Shown here: one piece after another, positions 46,973 to 59,167 of the stretch
How positions within the stretch are numbered: position 1 is the stretch's first letter
How the letters are laid out: each line of letters begins with the position of its first letter
Source: Bacillus tequilensis KCTC 13622
GTDB taxonomy: Bacteria; Bacillota; Bacilli; Bacillales; Bacillaceae
Assembly (NCBI RefSeq): GCF_000507145.1
Contig: NZ_AYTO01000008.1
Location: 248,001 to 312,000 of the forward strand
Direction: 5' to 3'
DNA length: 64,000 nucleotides
Position numbers and translations under genes: made by a program
Notes under the pieces: generated by a model
The model's database searches: none
What the model saw: only the letters and a program-made list of their open reading frames with translations
Told to the model about the DNA's origin: nothing

Positions 46973-47827
46973 ATGAACTCATTTCGATTTACCAAAATGC
47001 ACGGCTTGGGAAACAGCTATATCTATGTGAATCAATTTGAAGAACAGCTTCCGGAAGAAAAACTGTCTGAGATTGCCATCCAAGTTTCTTCTGTTTATAC
47101 AGGGATCGGTTCCGACGGAATGATCCTGATATGTCCTTCAGACAAAGCGCCTGTCAAAATGCGGATTTTTAATAATGACGGGTCTGAAGGGAAAAACTGC
47201 GGCAACGGCCTGCGCTGCGTCGCAAAATACGCGTATGAGCATAAGCTGGTTGAGGAAACATCTTTTCTGATTGAAACCCTCTCCGGGCTCGTGAAAGCGG
47301 AGGTTCAAACTGAAAACGGGAAAGTGAATGTTGTCACTGTCGATATGGGTGAACCGCGCCTGACAAAGGCTGAGCTTCCAATGCTAGGCGGCGGAAAAGA
47401 GCATACGATCAATGAAACGATGACGTTTGGCGAAGCCGAGCTGACAGGCACAGCCGTTTCGATGGGGAATCCGCATATTGTCTTTCCGATCGCTGACATT
47501 GAACAGGCACCCTTGACAACGCTTGGGCCGGTGATTGAAAAAGATCCGAGGTTTCCGGAAGGCATCAATGTGGAATTCGTCGAAATCGTGAATGAACACG
47601 AACTGCATTTCCGCGTTTGGGAACGGGGATCAGGGATTACGCAGGCATGCGGGACAGGAGCGTGTGCAGCGGCGGTCGCATCTGTGTTAAACGGCATATC
47701 AAAACGAAATCAAGACATCACAGTGCATTTAGCGGGCGGAGATTTGGTGATTAACTGGAAGGACAACGGCCATGTCATGATGACAGGGCCGGCTGAAACC
47801 GTATGTGAGGGTGTTTATTTTTTGTAA
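46973..47827 (+). CDS. dapF: Diaminopimelate epimerase
   Basis: A 284-residue epimerase converting LL- to meso-diaminopimelate for lysine and peptidoglycan synthesis. Both catalytic cysteines are seen in [10 protein letters not shown] and [13 protein letters not shown] 46973 with GGAGG was chosen over an in-frame ATG four codons earlier. Confidence 0.96.
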   Translation: MNSFRFTKMHGLGNSYIYVNQFEEQLPEEKLSEIAIQVSSVYTGIGSDGMILICPSDKAPVKMRIFNNDGSEGKNCGNGLRCVAKYAYEHKLVEETSFLIETLSGLVKAEVQTENGKVNVVTVDMGEPRLTKAELPMLGGGKEHTINETMTFGEAELTGTAVSMGNPHIVFPIADIEQAPLTTLGPVIEKDPRFPEGINVEFVEIVNEHELHFRVWERGSGITQACGTGACAAAVASVLNGISKRNQDITVHLAGGDLVINWKDNGHVMMTGPAETVCEGVYFL

Positions 47828-47905
47828 AACACCTTGTTTGAGAATTGAATCGATCAAGTTTATAATAAAAGACAGCATCCGGTTTTTAAAAGGAGGTTCA
47901 CAAAG

Positions 47906-48268
47906 ATGAGCAACCCGGTAACCATTACAGAAGCAGCAGCTTTGCATATAAAAGATATGATGAAAGAGCATGAGGAAGAAAACGCGTTTCTGCGTGTCGG
48001 CGTCAAAGGCGGCGGCTGCAGCGGCCTTTCTTACGGCATGGGCTTTGAGCATGAAAAGGGCGAAAAAGACAGCATGTTTGATCAGCATGGCATCACTGTG
48101 CTTGTTGACAAAGAAAGCCTTGACATCATGAACGGCACCGTGATTGATTACAAGCAATCCATGCTCGGCGGCGGCTTCACCATCGACAATCCAAACGCCA
48201 TCGCTTCATGCGGCTGCGGTTCTTCTTTCAGAACAGCGACGAATACAGGTACGCCTGAAGAATGCTAG
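47906..48268 (+). CDS. yutM: A-type iron-sulfur carrier (HesB/IscA/SufA family)
   Basis: A 120-residue A-type carrier with the three conserved cysteines in GGGCSGLSYGM and ASCGCGSSF. It delivers Fe-S clusters, a role that links it with YutI in this region. AAAGGAGG lies before the ATG. Confidence 0.93.
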   Translation: MSNPVTITEAAALHIKDMMKEHEEENAFLRVGVKGGGCSGLSYGMGFEHEKGEKDSMFDQHGITVLVDKESLDIMNGTVIDYKQSMLGGGFTIDNPNAIASCGCGSSFRTATNTGTPEEC

Positions 48269-48361
48269 ACGCTACCCGATATGTTGAGATATGAATTGTG
48301 ATCTCACCAGTTTCGGAGGATTGCGTGATTGCATTCCGCCAATAACCGTAAGCTTGTTCAT

Positions 48362-48407
48362 GACGCTTTTCTTAGCGATAAATCATCGTTAAGGGAGGCG
48401 TTTTTTT
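48362..48407 (+). terminator. Terminator of yutM
   Basis: CTTAGCGAT (48370-48378) pairs with ATCGTTAAG (48384-48392), extended by ACGC/GCGT, followed by eight Ts. Confidence 0.75.
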
Positions 48408-48464
48408 TATGGCGTAAAATAAGAACAGAAGAGGAAAAAATTCACTATACTTGATCTCCTTTAT

Positions 48465-48498
48465 CCTCATCTTTGTTGTAATTACAACAAAGATGAGG
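48465..48498. repeat. Perfect 34-base palindrome upstream of paiA
   Basis: CCTCATCTTTGTTGTAA (48465-48481) is directly followed by its exact reverse complement (48482-48498), with no spacer. No T tract follows, so it is not a standard terminator. It could be a dimer operator or cruciform-forming repeat. Confidence 0.85.
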
Positions 48499-48532
48499 TA
48501 TATTTAGCGCAAGATGTTTCGTTGTATTTACA

Positions 48533-48679
48533 ATGAAACTTACGTTTGGGGTGTTGATGGAGAAGGAAATTCATGAAAGTGGAGTAGCAGCAAGGGCAAT
48601 ATCTGTTAGCCGAAATGAAATAGTAGATCGAACAAAATACTTTTTTCCACAGGAAAATGTATTTCCGTTTATAAAATAA
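48533..48679 (+). CDS. Short ORF upstream of paiA, doubtful
   Basis: A 48-codon frame reading MKLTFGVLMEKEIHESG, then VAARAISVSRNEIVDRTKYF. Composition is protein-like but no ribosome site precedes the ATG, and no family is recognised. It may be a remnant of a gene lost from the yutM-paiA gap. Apart from this and the palindrome, the 48408-48744 stretch shows nothing else. Confidence 0.25.
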   Translation: MKLTFGVLMEKEIHESGVAARAISVSRNEIVDRTKYFFPQENVFPFIK

Positions 48680-48744
48680 TAGAAAAGGACAGGACATTTT
48701 AAAAATACGATAAATCATTCATGATATAAGGAGCGAATATATAG

Positions 48745-49263
<519 letters not shown>

Positions 49264-49356
49264 CTTGTTTGAGAAATGGATGGCTGCTTATAATCTAAGG
49301 TTTCGCTCAAGAACATTCTTTGGCATGGATGTGCGCCTGAAGAGTTTTCACGACAG

Positions 49357-49400
49357 AAAACGCCAAGTCAAGCGGAGAACCGCAGTCTTGGCGTTTTTTA
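49357..49400. terminator. Terminator between paiA and guaC
   Basis: AAAACGCCAAG (49357-49367) pairs with CTTGGCGTTTT (49387-49397), then Ts; usable by both convergent genes. Confidence 0.8.
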
Positions 49401-49404
49401 TTTT

Positions 49405-50385
49405 TTAGTATTTGTCTCCATTAAAGATTGAATTCTTCACAATCACATAATCCACATTGCGGATCGCGTCAAGCTTTGTTCCGCCTGCGTAAGAAATGGA
49501 AGATTGAAGATCCTGTTCCATTTCGATCAGCGTATCCTTGATTGAGCCTTTATGCGGCACGTGCATTTTTTTGCCTTCTACATTTTTCTTTTCGCCTTTT
49601 TGGAATTCGGAGGCTGAGCCGAAGTATTCCTTGTGGAGCTTTCCGTCTTTTTCAATTGTTTGGCCTGGTGATTCTTCATGTCCGGCAAACAGTGAGCCAA
49701 TCATAACCATTGTGGCGCCGAAGCGGATTGATTTTGCGATGTCGCCATGTGTGCGGATGCCGCCATCAGCGATAATCGGCTTGCTGGCAGCTTTGGCACA
49801 CCAGCGCAGCGCCGCTAATTGCCAGCCGCCTGTGCCGAAGCCGGTTTTAATTTTTGTAATGCAAACTTTTCCCGGTCCGATGCCGACTTTAGTGGCATCC
49901 GCTCCAGCGTTTTCAAGCTCTCTGACCGCTTCAGGCGTGCCGACATTGCCGGCAATGACAAAGGTGTCCGGCAAATGCTTTTTGAGGTGCTGAATCATCT
50001 CAATGACAGCATTTGAATGTCCGTGCGCAATGTCAATTGTCACATACTCGGGAGTGAGATTTTCTTCCGCCAGCTGGCGCACAAAGCCGTACTCCTCATC
50101 TTTGACCCCCACGCTGATAGAAGAGAATAATCCGCGTGCGTTCATTTCTTTAATAAAATCAATTCGTGTTTCAGGTTCAAATCGATGCATCACATAAAAG
50201 TAACCGTTTTCGGCTAATTGAATGGCTAGCTTTTCATCTATAATCGTCTGCATGTTGGCAGGAACGACGGGCAATTTAAATGTACGTCCGCCTAAACGTA
50301 CGGAGGTATCACATTCTGAACGGCTGTTCACAATGCATTTTGCAGGAATTAATTGAATATCTTCGTAATCAAATACGTTTTCCAT
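49405..50385 (-). CDS. guaC: GMP reductase
   Basis: A 326-residue IMPDH/GMPR-family TIM barrel that deaminates GMP to IMP with NADPH. The catalytic loop [17 protein letters not shown] carries the thioimidate cysteine, and no CBS domains are inserted, which separates it from IMPDH. ATG 50385 was chosen, eight bases after AGGAG; two earlier starts add up to three residues. Its leader holds paired PurR boxes. Confidence 0.95.
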   Translation of the reverse strand: MENVFDYEDIQLIPAKCIVNSRSECDTSVRLGGRTFKLPVVPANMQTIIDEKLAIQLAENGYFYVMHRFEPETRIDFIKEMNARGLFSSISVGVKDEEYGFVRQLAEENLTPEYVTIDIAHGHSNAVIEMIQHLKKHLPDTFVIAGNVGTPEAVRELENAGADATKVGIGPGKVCITKIKTGFGTGGWQLAALRWCAKAASKPIIADGGIRTHGDIAKSIRFGATMVMIGSLFAGHEESPGQTIEKDGKLHKEYFGSASEFQKGEKKNVEGKKMHVPHKGSIKDTLIEMEQDLQSSISYAGGTKLDAIRNVDYVIVKNSIFNGDKY

Positions 50386-50403
50386 CATTTTCACTCCTAA
50401 AAA

Positions 50404-50437
50404 CGAATATTTAAAATAATAATATATGAAATGTTCG
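50404..50437. promoter_or_regulatory. PurR operator (paired PurBoxes) of guaC
   Basis: On the minus strand CGAACATT (50437-50430) is followed after 18 bases by the inverted AATATTCG (50411-50404). This is the two-box arrangement bound by PurR. It lies just downstream of the predicted promoter. Confidence 0.75.
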
Positions 50438-50445
50438 CCTTGTAT

Positions 50446-50474
50446 AATGTACTCTGTTTTATTTATGATGTCAA
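50446..50474 (-). promoter_or_regulatory. SigA promoter of guaC
   Basis: On the minus strand TTGACA (50474-50469), a 17-base spacer, then TACATT (50451-50446). Transcription would start just upstream of the PurR boxes. Confidence 0.65.
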
Positions 50475-50667
50475 ACGTTTTATTTGTTAGCAGGGATGTT
50501 CAAGTGCCGAAGCTTGTCATGCACAGTGAGTTTGGGTATGATAGTTTTAACGAATGGTCTTAAAGAGCGGATCGAAATGCGAATCATATACGTTCAGCAA
50601 AGCTTGGTCGTTCAGCACCAGGCTTTCTTTATCTTTATGACATAAACAAGTGAAAGGAGCGGCAGAA

Positions 50668-50808
50668 ATGACGCAAAACGAAGAAAAAACACCGAAGTCC
50701 CAAAAGGTCCAAGACCGTATTATTATGGCAATGATCTGGATCGTCGCAGCTCTTGTGATTGCGCTGGTTCTGGGAACTGTATTGAATTATATGAATATCT
50801 TCAAATAA
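50668..50808 (+). CDS. Small single-helix membrane protein (46 residues)
   Basis: A hydrophilic, charged N-terminus (MTQNEEKTPKSQKVQDR) then one membrane helix (IIMAMIWIVAALVIALVLG) and a short tail. GAAAGGAGC lies at good distance before the ATG, and a terminator follows. It resembles a conserved small B. subtilis protein at this locus (possibly YuzG, from memory, uncertain). Function unknown. Confidence 0.75.
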   Translation: MTQNEEKTPKSQKVQDRIIMAMIWIVAALVIALVLGTVLNYMNIFK

Positions 50809-50845
50809 AAAAGGAGCTGTGTCGCTGACACAAGCTCCTTTTTTT
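50808..50845. terminator. Terminator between the small membrane gene and yumC
   Basis: AAAAAGGAGCT with GTGTC pairs with GACAC and AGCTCCTTTTT; T tracts on both strands. Confidence 0.85.
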
Positions 50846-50846
50846 G

Positions 50847-51845
50847 TTATTTATTTTCAAACAGACTTGTTGAGTGAAGAGGCTGTACGCGGGCTTTCGG
50901 ATCCATGTAAGCCTTGGCGTTGTTTACTGCTGTCGGTGCCTCGCCGAAGCCGCTTGCGATCAGGTTGACTTTTCCTTCGTATGTACAAATGTCACCTGCT
51001 GCAAAGAAGCCTTCGATGTTTGTTTCCATTGTTGATTTGACGACGATGGAATTTTTCTCGATGTCCAGACCCCAGTTTTTGATCGGGCCAAGAGATGAAA
51101 CGAAACCGTAGTTGACGATTAAGTCATCAATTTCTAAAATCTCTTTGCGGTCGCCTTTCACTTCTTCAAGCACAAGCTGCTCAATTTTGTCTTCCCCGAT
51201 CAGCTCCGCAGGGACGAATGGTGTCAAGACATTTACTTTAGACGCGTGAAGGTTTTCCACACTGTGCTCGTGCGCGCGGAACTTATCACGGCGGTGAATG
51301 ATGGATACTTCTTTTGCAATCGGCTCAAGCATAAGCGCCCAGTCAACCGCAGAATCCCCTCCGCCAAGGATCGCAACGCGTCTGCCGGCGAATTTTTGCA
51401 AATCGTCAACGAAGTAGTGAAGATTTTTGCCTTCATACTGCTCGGCATTTTCTAGCTCCAGCTTTCTCGGTTTAAATGCGCCGTTTCCTGCAGTAATGAT
51501 GACTGTTTTGGAGTAGTGGGTTTCTTCATTTGTCACAAGCTTAAACACGCCGTCCGCTTGTTTCTCTACAGATTCAACTGCTTGCTCCAGACAAATGGTT
51601 TGATCGAATTTCGCCATTTGCTCTTTCAGGTTATTGATCAGCTCTTGGGCGCGGATTTTCGGGAATCCCGCTACATCGTATATATATTTTTCAGGATAAA
51701 GGGCGCTAAGCTGTCCGCCGAGCTGAGGCAGGCTTTCGATCATTTTGACGCTTGCCTGTCTCATGCCTCCGTAAAAAGCGGTGAATAAGCCGACCGGTCC
51801 TCCGCCTATAATTGTAATATCATAAACCTTTGTATCCTCTCGCAT
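50847..51845 (-). CDS. yumC: Ferredoxin/flavodoxin-NADP+ reductase
   Basis: A 332-residue thioredoxin reductase-like FNR: FAD motif [16 protein letters not shown] and NADPH motif [13 protein letters not shown], but no redox CxxC between them, which separates it from TrxB. It supplies or draws electrons for ferredoxin and flavodoxin, an essential role in B. subtilis. ATG 51845 follows AGGAGG; the frame back to 51947 has no site. Confidence 0.93.
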   Translation of the reverse strand: MREDTKVYDITIIGGGPVGLFTAFYGGMRQASVKMIESLPQLGGQLSALYPEKYIYDVAGFPKIRAQELINNLKEQMAKFDQTICLEQAVESVEKQADGVFKLVTNEETHYSKTVIITAGNGAFKPRKLELENAEQYEGKNLHYFVDDLQKFAGRRVAILGGGDSAVDWALMLEPIAKEVSIIHRRDKFRAHEHSVENLHASKVNVLTPFVPAELIGEDKIEQLVLEEVKGDRKEILEIDDLIVNYGFVSSLGPIKNWGLDIEKNSIVVKSTMETNIEGFFAAGDICTYEGKVNLIASGFGEAPTAVNNAKAYMDPKARVQPLHSTSLFENK

Positions 51846-53399
<1,554 letters not shown>

Positions 53400-53424
53400 A
53401 AACCCGCTTTCCGCGGGTTTTTTT
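53400..53424 (+). terminator. Terminator of yumB
   Basis: AAACCCGC (53400-53407) pairs with GCGGGTTT (53413-53420), then Ts. Confidence 0.85.
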
Positions 53425-53480
53425 GTTGACAGCTTGATATGGTATATTATCAGAAAATTAGGAAAAAGGGTGATGATCAG

Positions 53481-53624
53481 ATGAAAACTGCAAAGACAAC
53501 CACTTCACATGCATGCCCATTTTGCTCAGGGAAAGGATATTTTCAATTGATCCTCGGCGGTTCAGAGACTTGTCCGTCATGCCGGGGAACAGGAAAAGAC
53601 AGGCATTCTTTTTCCAGCCGTTGA
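53481..53624 (+). CDS. yuiA: Small zinc-finger protein YuiA
   Basis: A 47-residue protein with two CxxCxGxG-type pairs (CPFCSGKGY and CPSCRGTGK), the DnaJ-type zinc-binding repeat. ATG 53481 follows AAAGGGTG. Function unknown. Confidence 0.85.
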   Translation: MKTAKTTTSHACPFCSGKGYFQLILGGSETCPSCRGTGKDRHSFSSR

Positions 53625-53676
53625 CTTTAATTCAGCCCTCGCGTTACACTGAAAACAACGCAGGGGGTGGGATAGG

Positions 53677-53997
53677 TTGATTAGTCTGCCAGTCGTAATC
53701 ATCTCAATTGTTTTGTTTTTTGTCTTGTTTTTTGGAATCGGTTTCTTATTAAACATGCTGCTGAGAATGTCTTGGATAATGGCTGTGATTTATCCGATTG
53801 TATGCCTATTCATTATCAGCAAGGAAAAGCTGATCAGCTATGTCCAGTCGCCGGGAGAATCCTTTGCCGGCCTGTTTCATCGAATCGTGTCATTAGCAGC
53901 TGCCGATGTGCTGATTTTAGCCAGCGGTTTGGCTGGCGCGATCGTGTCCGGTATAGCGATCAACATGCTCAGAAAAAGAGGATATCAAATGTTTTAA
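53677..53997 (+). CDS. yuiB: Small membrane protein YuiB
   Basis: A 106-residue protein with about three hydrophobic helices and no recognisable enzymatic motif. TTG start after GGGGGTGG. It lies between yuiA and yuiC. Confidence 0.83.
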   Translation: MISLPVVIISIVLFFVLFFGIGFLLNMLLRMSWIMAVIYPIVCLFIISKEKLISYVQSPGESFAGLFHRIVSLAAADVLILASGLAGAIVSGIAINMLRKRGYQMF

Positions 53998-54002
53998 CTG
54001 CC

Positions 54003-54029
54003 GCTTTCTTCTATAGAAAGCTTTTTTTT
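54003..54029 (+). terminator. Terminator of yuiB
   Basis: GCTTTCT (54003-54009) pairs with AGAAAGC (54015-54021), followed by eight Ts. Confidence 0.8.
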
Positions 54030-54099
54030 GTTTTCTGCCCATTCACCATTTTGAATATTGCTTTCTCCAATTGGGAACAATGATTCGGAGGAGAGGTGA

Positions 54100-54754
<655 letters not shown>

Positions 54755-54756
<2 letters not shown>

Positions 54757-54784
54757 AACGCTCCAGCGAATGCTGGAGCGTTTT
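54755..54784. terminator. Terminator between yuiC and yuiD
   Basis: AAAACGCTCCAGC (54755-54767) pairs with GCTGGAGCGTTTT (54772-54784); T tracts on both strands. Confidence 0.85.
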
Positions 54785-54785
54785 A

Positions 54786-55262
54786 TTACAGAAAAAAGTA
54801 AGCGAGTATGAATGTCAGTAAAATACCTGTTAAGCCTCCGAAAAAGACCTCGATCGGCTGATGTCCGAGAAGCTCCTTCAGCTTTTTTTGCTTTTCTTTA
54901 TCTTCGGCTTTCGGGAAGTCCTTTGCTTCATTTACGAAGCGGTTAAAATCAATGACAAGCTTATTGAGAACTGTTGCCTGTTCACCGGCGTGACGTCTGA
55001 CGCCAGTTGCGTCAAACATGGTAATGACGGCGAAAATAGCGGAAACCGCAAAGAGAGAGGAGCCTAACCCGTGCTCCAAGGCTACGCCTGTAGAAAGCGC
55101 GGTGACCGCTGCGGAGTGGGAGCTCGGCATGCCGCCTGTGCTTGTGACCAGCGACCAGTCCAGTCTTCTGGACACGATAAACTGTATGGGCACTTTGATG
55201 ACCTGAGCAAAAATAATCGCGGCCAGGCTTGATAATAAAGGGAAATTCGTTAAAAGTTCCAT
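54786..55262 (-). CDS. yuiD: DUF212 (acid phosphatase/VanZ-like) membrane protein YuiD
   Basis: A 158-residue membrane protein of the DUF212 family, related to PAP2 phosphatases, with TGGMPSSHSA (phosphatase-like motif) and DATGVRRHAG. ATG 55262 follows AAAGGA by eight bases; the frame back to 55439 runs through the pepA promoter region. Confidence 0.85.
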   Translation of the reverse strand: MELLTNFPLLSSLAAIIFAQVIKVPIQFIVSRRLDWSLVTSTGGMPSSHSAAVTALSTGVALEHGLGSSLFAVSAIFAVITMFDATGVRRHAGEQATVLNKLVIDFNRFVNEAKDFPKAEDKEKQKKLKELLGHQPIEVFFGGLTGILLTFILAYFFL

Positions 55263-55418
55263 CGGCGACATCCTTTCTATTTGAAAAATCCTTCGTGTTT
55301 CAAAAGAAAAAAGCAAGTCTTGACTGTTGTTTGATAAAATAAGTGTAATGGAAAGAATGTTTTTCCTATTATACCATTGTTCATTACAAATACCCATTAC
55401 GTTAGGAGTGTAAGCCCC

Positions 55419-56924
55419 ATGTTTTATGCGGTTCAGCAATTAGAGCACACAGATACACTTGTGGTCGGGCTTTTTCAAAAAAGCCGGCTTACAGGCAAAG
55501 CGTTGGACATTGATGAATTGCTTGAAGGCCATCTGACACAGCTATTGAAAGATGGTGATGTCTCTTCAAAACCGAATCAAGTATCAAAAGTATTCCCTCC
55601 ATCTTCTGCGGGTATGAAACGGATTTATTTCGTTGGTCTGGGGAGAGAGGCAAATTATTCGTTTGAACAGGCAAAGGAATGTTTTGCGCATGTTTTTCAA
55701 GCGATTCACAAAGATCGAAAACAAGAAGCAGCTGTCCTGCTTGACACGTTTATGTCGGAAGACGTGCCGGCAGCTGATGCCGCTCATGCTTTAGCTGAGA
55801 GCTGCCTGCTTGCTTCCTATGAGGTGCAGGATTATAAGCACAAATCAAATGAGCCGGACAAACAAATTGAGGCCGTGTATGCCGTCACAGACGAAGACAC
55901 ACAGGAAGTGCAGGCGGGACTTCACGTCGGCCAGGCATACGGTCAAGGGACAAATTCGGCTAGAACGCTTGTGAATATGCCGGGAAACATGCTGACAGCG
56001 ACGGATCTGGCTTCTTATGCAGAAGAGCTTGCGGCAAAATATGATTTTGAGTGTGAAATATTGGAGAAATCAGAAATGGAAGAGCTCGGCATGGGTGGAA
56101 TACTTGCGGTAAACCAAGGCTCTGCCGAACCGCCGAAAATGATTGTTTTGAGGTATCAGGGCAAAAAGGATTGGGAAGACGTCGTCGGACTTGTCGGCAA
56201 AGGAATTACCTTTGATACAGGCGGCTACTCCATTAAAACGAAATCCGGCATTGTCGGCATGAAGTCTGATATGGGGGGAGCAGCTGCGGTTCTCGGCGCA
56301 ATGGAAATGATCGGAGAGCTTCGGCCAGAACAAAATGTGCTTGCTGTTATACCGTCAACCGATAATATGATCTCCGGCGGGGCGATGAAGCCTGATGATG
56401 TCATCGTATCATTAAGCGGAAAAACCATTGAAATCCTCAATACGGATGCTGAAGGAAGACTTGTGCTTGCGGATGGCATTACATACGCCAAACAGCATGG
56501 CGCGTCAGTTCTTGTTGATGTGGCTACGCTTACCGGCGGCGTCGTCGTGGCATTAGGAAAAGAAACGACCGGCGCTATGACAAATGATCAACGTTTTTAT
56601 CAGCAGGTAGCTGATGCAGCAAAAGAGTGCGGCGAGGCAATCTGGCAGTTGCCGATCACTGAAAAGGATAAAAAGCGTGTGAAAAGCAGCCAAATGGCGG
56701 ACCTCAGCAATTCGCCGGGACGCGAAGGACATGCGATTATGGCAGGAACGTTTCTTGGTGAATTTGCTGAATCGACACCTTGGGTTCATCTAGATATTGC
56801 GGGCACGGCGACTTCTAATAAAGCAACATGCTTCGGGCCGTCCGGAGCCACCGGCGTGATGGCCAGAACACTGGCCACACTGGCGGAACGATTTGCATTG
56901 GAAAAAGATCAAAGTGAATCATGA
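55419..56924 (+). CDS. pepA: Leucyl aminopeptidase (M17)
   Basis: A 501-residue cytosol aminopeptidase (YuiE in B. subtilis). The M17 metal and catalytic motifs are intact: [24 protein letters not shown] and the family signature [15 protein letters not shown] 55419 follows AGGAGTG; the frame opening at 55377 has no site. Confidence 0.93.
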   Translation: MFYAVQQLEHTDTLVVGLFQKSRLTGKALDIDELLEGHLTQLLKDGDVSSKPNQVSKVFPPSSAGMKRIYFVGLGREANYSFEQAKECFAHVFQAIHKDRKQEAAVLLDTFMSEDVPAADAAHALAESCLLASYEVQDYKHKSNEPDKQIEAVYAVTDEDTQEVQAGLHVGQAYGQGTNSARTLVNMPGNMLTATDLASYAEELAAKYDFECEILEKSEMEELGMGGILAVNQGSAEPPKMIVLRYQGKKDWEDVVGLVGKGITFDTGGYSIKTKSGIVGMKSDMGGAAAVLGAMEMIGELRPEQNVLAVIPSTDNMISGGAMKPDDVIVSLSGKTIEILNTDAEGRLVLADGITYAKQHGASVLVDVATLTGGVVVALGKETTGAMTNDQRFYQQVADAAKECGEAIWQLPITEKDKKRVKSSQMADLSNSPGREGHAIMAGTFLGEFAESTPWVHLDIAGTATSNKATCFGPSGATGVMARTLATLAERFALEKDQSES

Positions 56925-56927
56925 TAA

Positions 56928-56960
56928 ATCCCCTGCCGCAGTATGCGGCGGGGATTTTTT
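56928..56960 (+). terminator. Terminator of pepA
   Basis: ATCCCCTGCCGCA (56928-56940) pairs with TGCGGCGGGGAT (56944-56955), then Ts. Confidence 0.85.
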
Positions 56961-57065
56961 CTTCCGAAATCTTTAGTTGACTAAAGTATATTGATTATGA
57001 TACGATACGTTCGTACTTTATTTATCTACTACATTAGCAAACTAAAGGATTTTTGGAGGGGTATC

Positions 57066-58394
57066 ATGAATGCAGTCGTTATCGCAGTGCTGCTTATGCT
57101 TGTTTTAAGCCTGCTGCGTGTCAATATTGTTATCGCATTAATCTTAGGCGCTCTGGCCGGCGGGCTGACAGGCGGGCTCGGTCTTGGCGAAACGGTTAAA
57201 GCCTTTACGGACGGACTCGGCGGAAATGCCACCGTGGCAGTCAGCTACGCCATGCTTGGCGCGTTTGCTGCGGCTTTAACGAAAACGGGCCTTCCGGATG
57301 CAATGGTGGAAGCCTCTGTTAAATTAATTGGTAATAAAGAAGATTCTCGCAAAAAGGCACTGTCTAAAGTGCTGATTGTGCTGATTATATTAATTGTATC
57401 TTGTTTTTCGCAAAACGTGGTACCGGTTCACATCGCGTTTATCCCGGTGCTGATCCCGCCGCTTTTGAAAATCTTTAATGAACTCGAAATGGACCGCCGT
57501 TTGTTAGCATGTGTGATTACATTCGGTTTAACGGCTCCTTATATTGTTTTACCGGTTGGCTTCGGCCAAATCTTCCAAGGCATGCTGAGGGACAACATGG
57601 CGGATGCCGGATTAAACGTTCCGCTCGGTGACATTCCGTATGCACTCATCATCCCGGTTGCGGGCATGGTTGTCGGCCTTATTTTATCAGTGATCGTATA
57701 CCGTAAACCAAAACAATACGAAACAAAAGACATTTCAGGTGCAAAAGCATCCCCATATACGAGAAAAAGCATTGGCATCGCGGTTCTCGCCATTGTCGTG
57801 TCACTTGGCGTTCAGCTTTACTTATCTCAGACTTTGGGAGTAGAAGGAATGATTATGGGGGCGCTGGCAGGTCTGATTGTTCTGTTTGTCAGCGGTGTGA
57901 TGAAGCGTGATGAAGCGGACTCACTAATTACTGACGGAATGGTTTTAATGGCATTTATCGGCTTTGTCATGCTCGTTGCAGCAGGTTTCTCCAATGTATT
58001 GAACAAAACGGGAGACGTGGCTTCGCTTGTCAAAGCGTCTGCTGGTTTTATCGGTCACAGCCAATCACTTGGCGCCGTTTTGATGTTGCTTGTCGGCTTA
58101 TTAATTACAATGGGAATTGGATCTTCTTTTGCGACGATTCCGGTTATCACAACCATCTTCGTGCCGCTATGTATGCAGCTTGGATTCAGTCCAATGGCAA
58201 CAATTGCGATTATCGGGGCTGCAGCTGCGCTTGGCGATGCCGGTTCGCCTGCAAGCGACAGTACGCTTGGACCGACTTCAGGGTTGAGTGCGGACGGACA
58301 GCATCACCACATTTGGGACACATGTGTGCCGACATTTATATTTTATAATATCCCGCTTGTCATCTTTGGCTGGATTGCAGCGCTTGTTTTATAA
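57066..58394 (+). CDS. yuiF: Na+/H+ antiporter-family (NhaC-like) transporter YuiF
   Basis: A 442-residue membrane protein with about 11-12 helices, NhaC/YuiF type, with SQNVVPVHIAFIPVLIPP and GDAGSPASDSTLGPTSGL near the C-terminus. It probably moves an amino acid or Na+/H+; substrate not established. ATG 57066 sits behind TTTGGAGGGG; the frame opening at 56991 covers the promoter region. Confidence 0.86.
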   Translation: MNAVVIAVLLMLVLSLLRVNIVIALILGALAGGLTGGLGLGETVKAFTDGLGGNATVAVSYAMLGAFAAALTKTGLPDAMVEASVKLIGNKEDSRKKALSKVLIVLIILIVSCFSQNVVPVHIAFIPVLIPPLLKIFNELEMDRRLLACVITFGLTAPYIVLPVGFGQIFQGMLRDNMADAGLNVPLGDIPYALIIPVAGMVVGLILSVIVYRKPKQYETKDISGAKASPYTRKSIGIAVLAIVVSLGVQLYLSQTLGVEGMIMGALAGLIVLFVSGVMKRDEADSLITDGMVLMAFIGFVMLVAAGFSNVLNKTGDVASLVKASAGFIGHSQSLGAVLMLLVGLLITMGIGSSFATIPVITTIFVPLCMQLGFSPMATIAIIGAAAALGDAGSPASDSTLGPTSGLSADGQHHHIWDTCVPTFIFYNIPLVIFGWIAALVL

Positions 58395-58397
58395 GGA

Positions 58398-58429
58398 AAA
58401 AGGCTCCCCTTTACTGGGGAGCCTTTTCT
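58398..58429 (+). terminator. Terminator of yuiF
   Basis: AAAAGGCTCCCC (58398-58409) pairs with GGGGAGCCTTTT (58416-58427). Confidence 0.8.
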
Positions 58430-58438
58430 CGTTATGAT

Positions 58439-58466
58439 AAAAAAACCGTCCAATAGAACGGTTTTT
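58439..58466 (-). terminator. Terminator of bioYB
   Basis: AAAAACCGT (58441-58449) pairs with ACGGTTTTT (58458-58466); the A-rich left flank gives a T tract on the minus strand. It overlaps the bioYB stop. Confidence 0.75.
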
Positions 58467-59067
58467 ACGTCGGCGATATGTGATTTCTGTTAAATCCGGT
58501 TGCTTTATGAATAGAGCGGTAGATCGCAGGTGCAATAAACGCCAGTATCACAGCCAGCGCTGCGTCTTTTACCATAAACCAAGTCATGAAGCCCCAAGCC
58601 GTGCCGTAGTTCACCGGCGCATGAATCCACAGCTTCAGTGCAAGATACATATAGGTTGTGCCGATGATATACATGATCGCCGTCCCGATAAAAGAAGCAA
58701 TCAGAAATCGGACTTTGCTTGGCTGGAGTTTGCGTTCTAAAAACCATCCAGCTGCAAAAGCCGCCGGGATGTATGAGATAATAAATCCGCCGCTTTTCCC
58801 TGCAAACGGCGCGAATCCCGCTGAAAATTGAGCAAACACAGGCGCTCCGGCTAATCCGACAAGCGCATAGATGACCATGGCAATCGCTGCCCGTCTGCTG
58901 CCAAGCAGCAAGGCCGCCAAAAGACAGAAAAACGGCTGCATCGACAGCGGAATGCCGGCTACTTGTAAAAAGGGTGCTACTGATGTAAGGTTGGCGCCGA
59001 CAGCCATAAGTGCGGCGAACATTCCGATCAGCGCCATATCGCCTGCGCGAAGTTTACGTTGTTTCAT
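58465..59067 (-). CDS. bioYB: Biotin transporter substrate-binding (S) component BioY
   Basis: A 200-residue BioY-family membrane protein with about six helices (GAPVFAQFSAGFAPFAGKSGGF is the BioY signature region). BioY imports biotin with or without an ECF energising module. ATG 59067 follows AAGGGGGAC. Its control region holds a BirA operator shared with yuiH. Confidence 0.92.
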   Translation of the reverse strand: MKQRKLRAGDMALIGMFAALMAVGANLTSVAPFLQVAGIPLSMQPFFCLLAALLLGSRRAAIAMVIYALVGLAGAPVFAQFSAGFAPFAGKSGGFIISYIPAAFAAGWFLERKLQPSKVRFLIASFIGTAIMYIIGTTYMYLALKLWIHAPVNYGTAWGFMTWFMVKDAALAVILAFIAPAIYRSIHKATGFNRNHISPT

Positions 59068-59122
59068 AGTTGTCCCCCTTAGATTTGCATACACAATCAT
59101 AGAGTAATAAAGAATGGCAATA

Positions 59123-59153
59123 TTGTCAACATAAATCGAATTAAGGTTAACAA
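59123..59153. promoter_or_regulatory. BirA (biotin repressor) operator between bioYB and yuiH
   Basis: TTGTCAACA (59123-59131) and GGTTAACAA (59145-59153) form the BirA-type inverted repeat TTGTTAACC-N-GGTTAACAA with one internal mismatch and one end mismatch. The right arm runs into the yuiH ribosome site. Confidence 0.8.
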
Positions 59154-59167
59154 AAGGAGGGTTCAGT

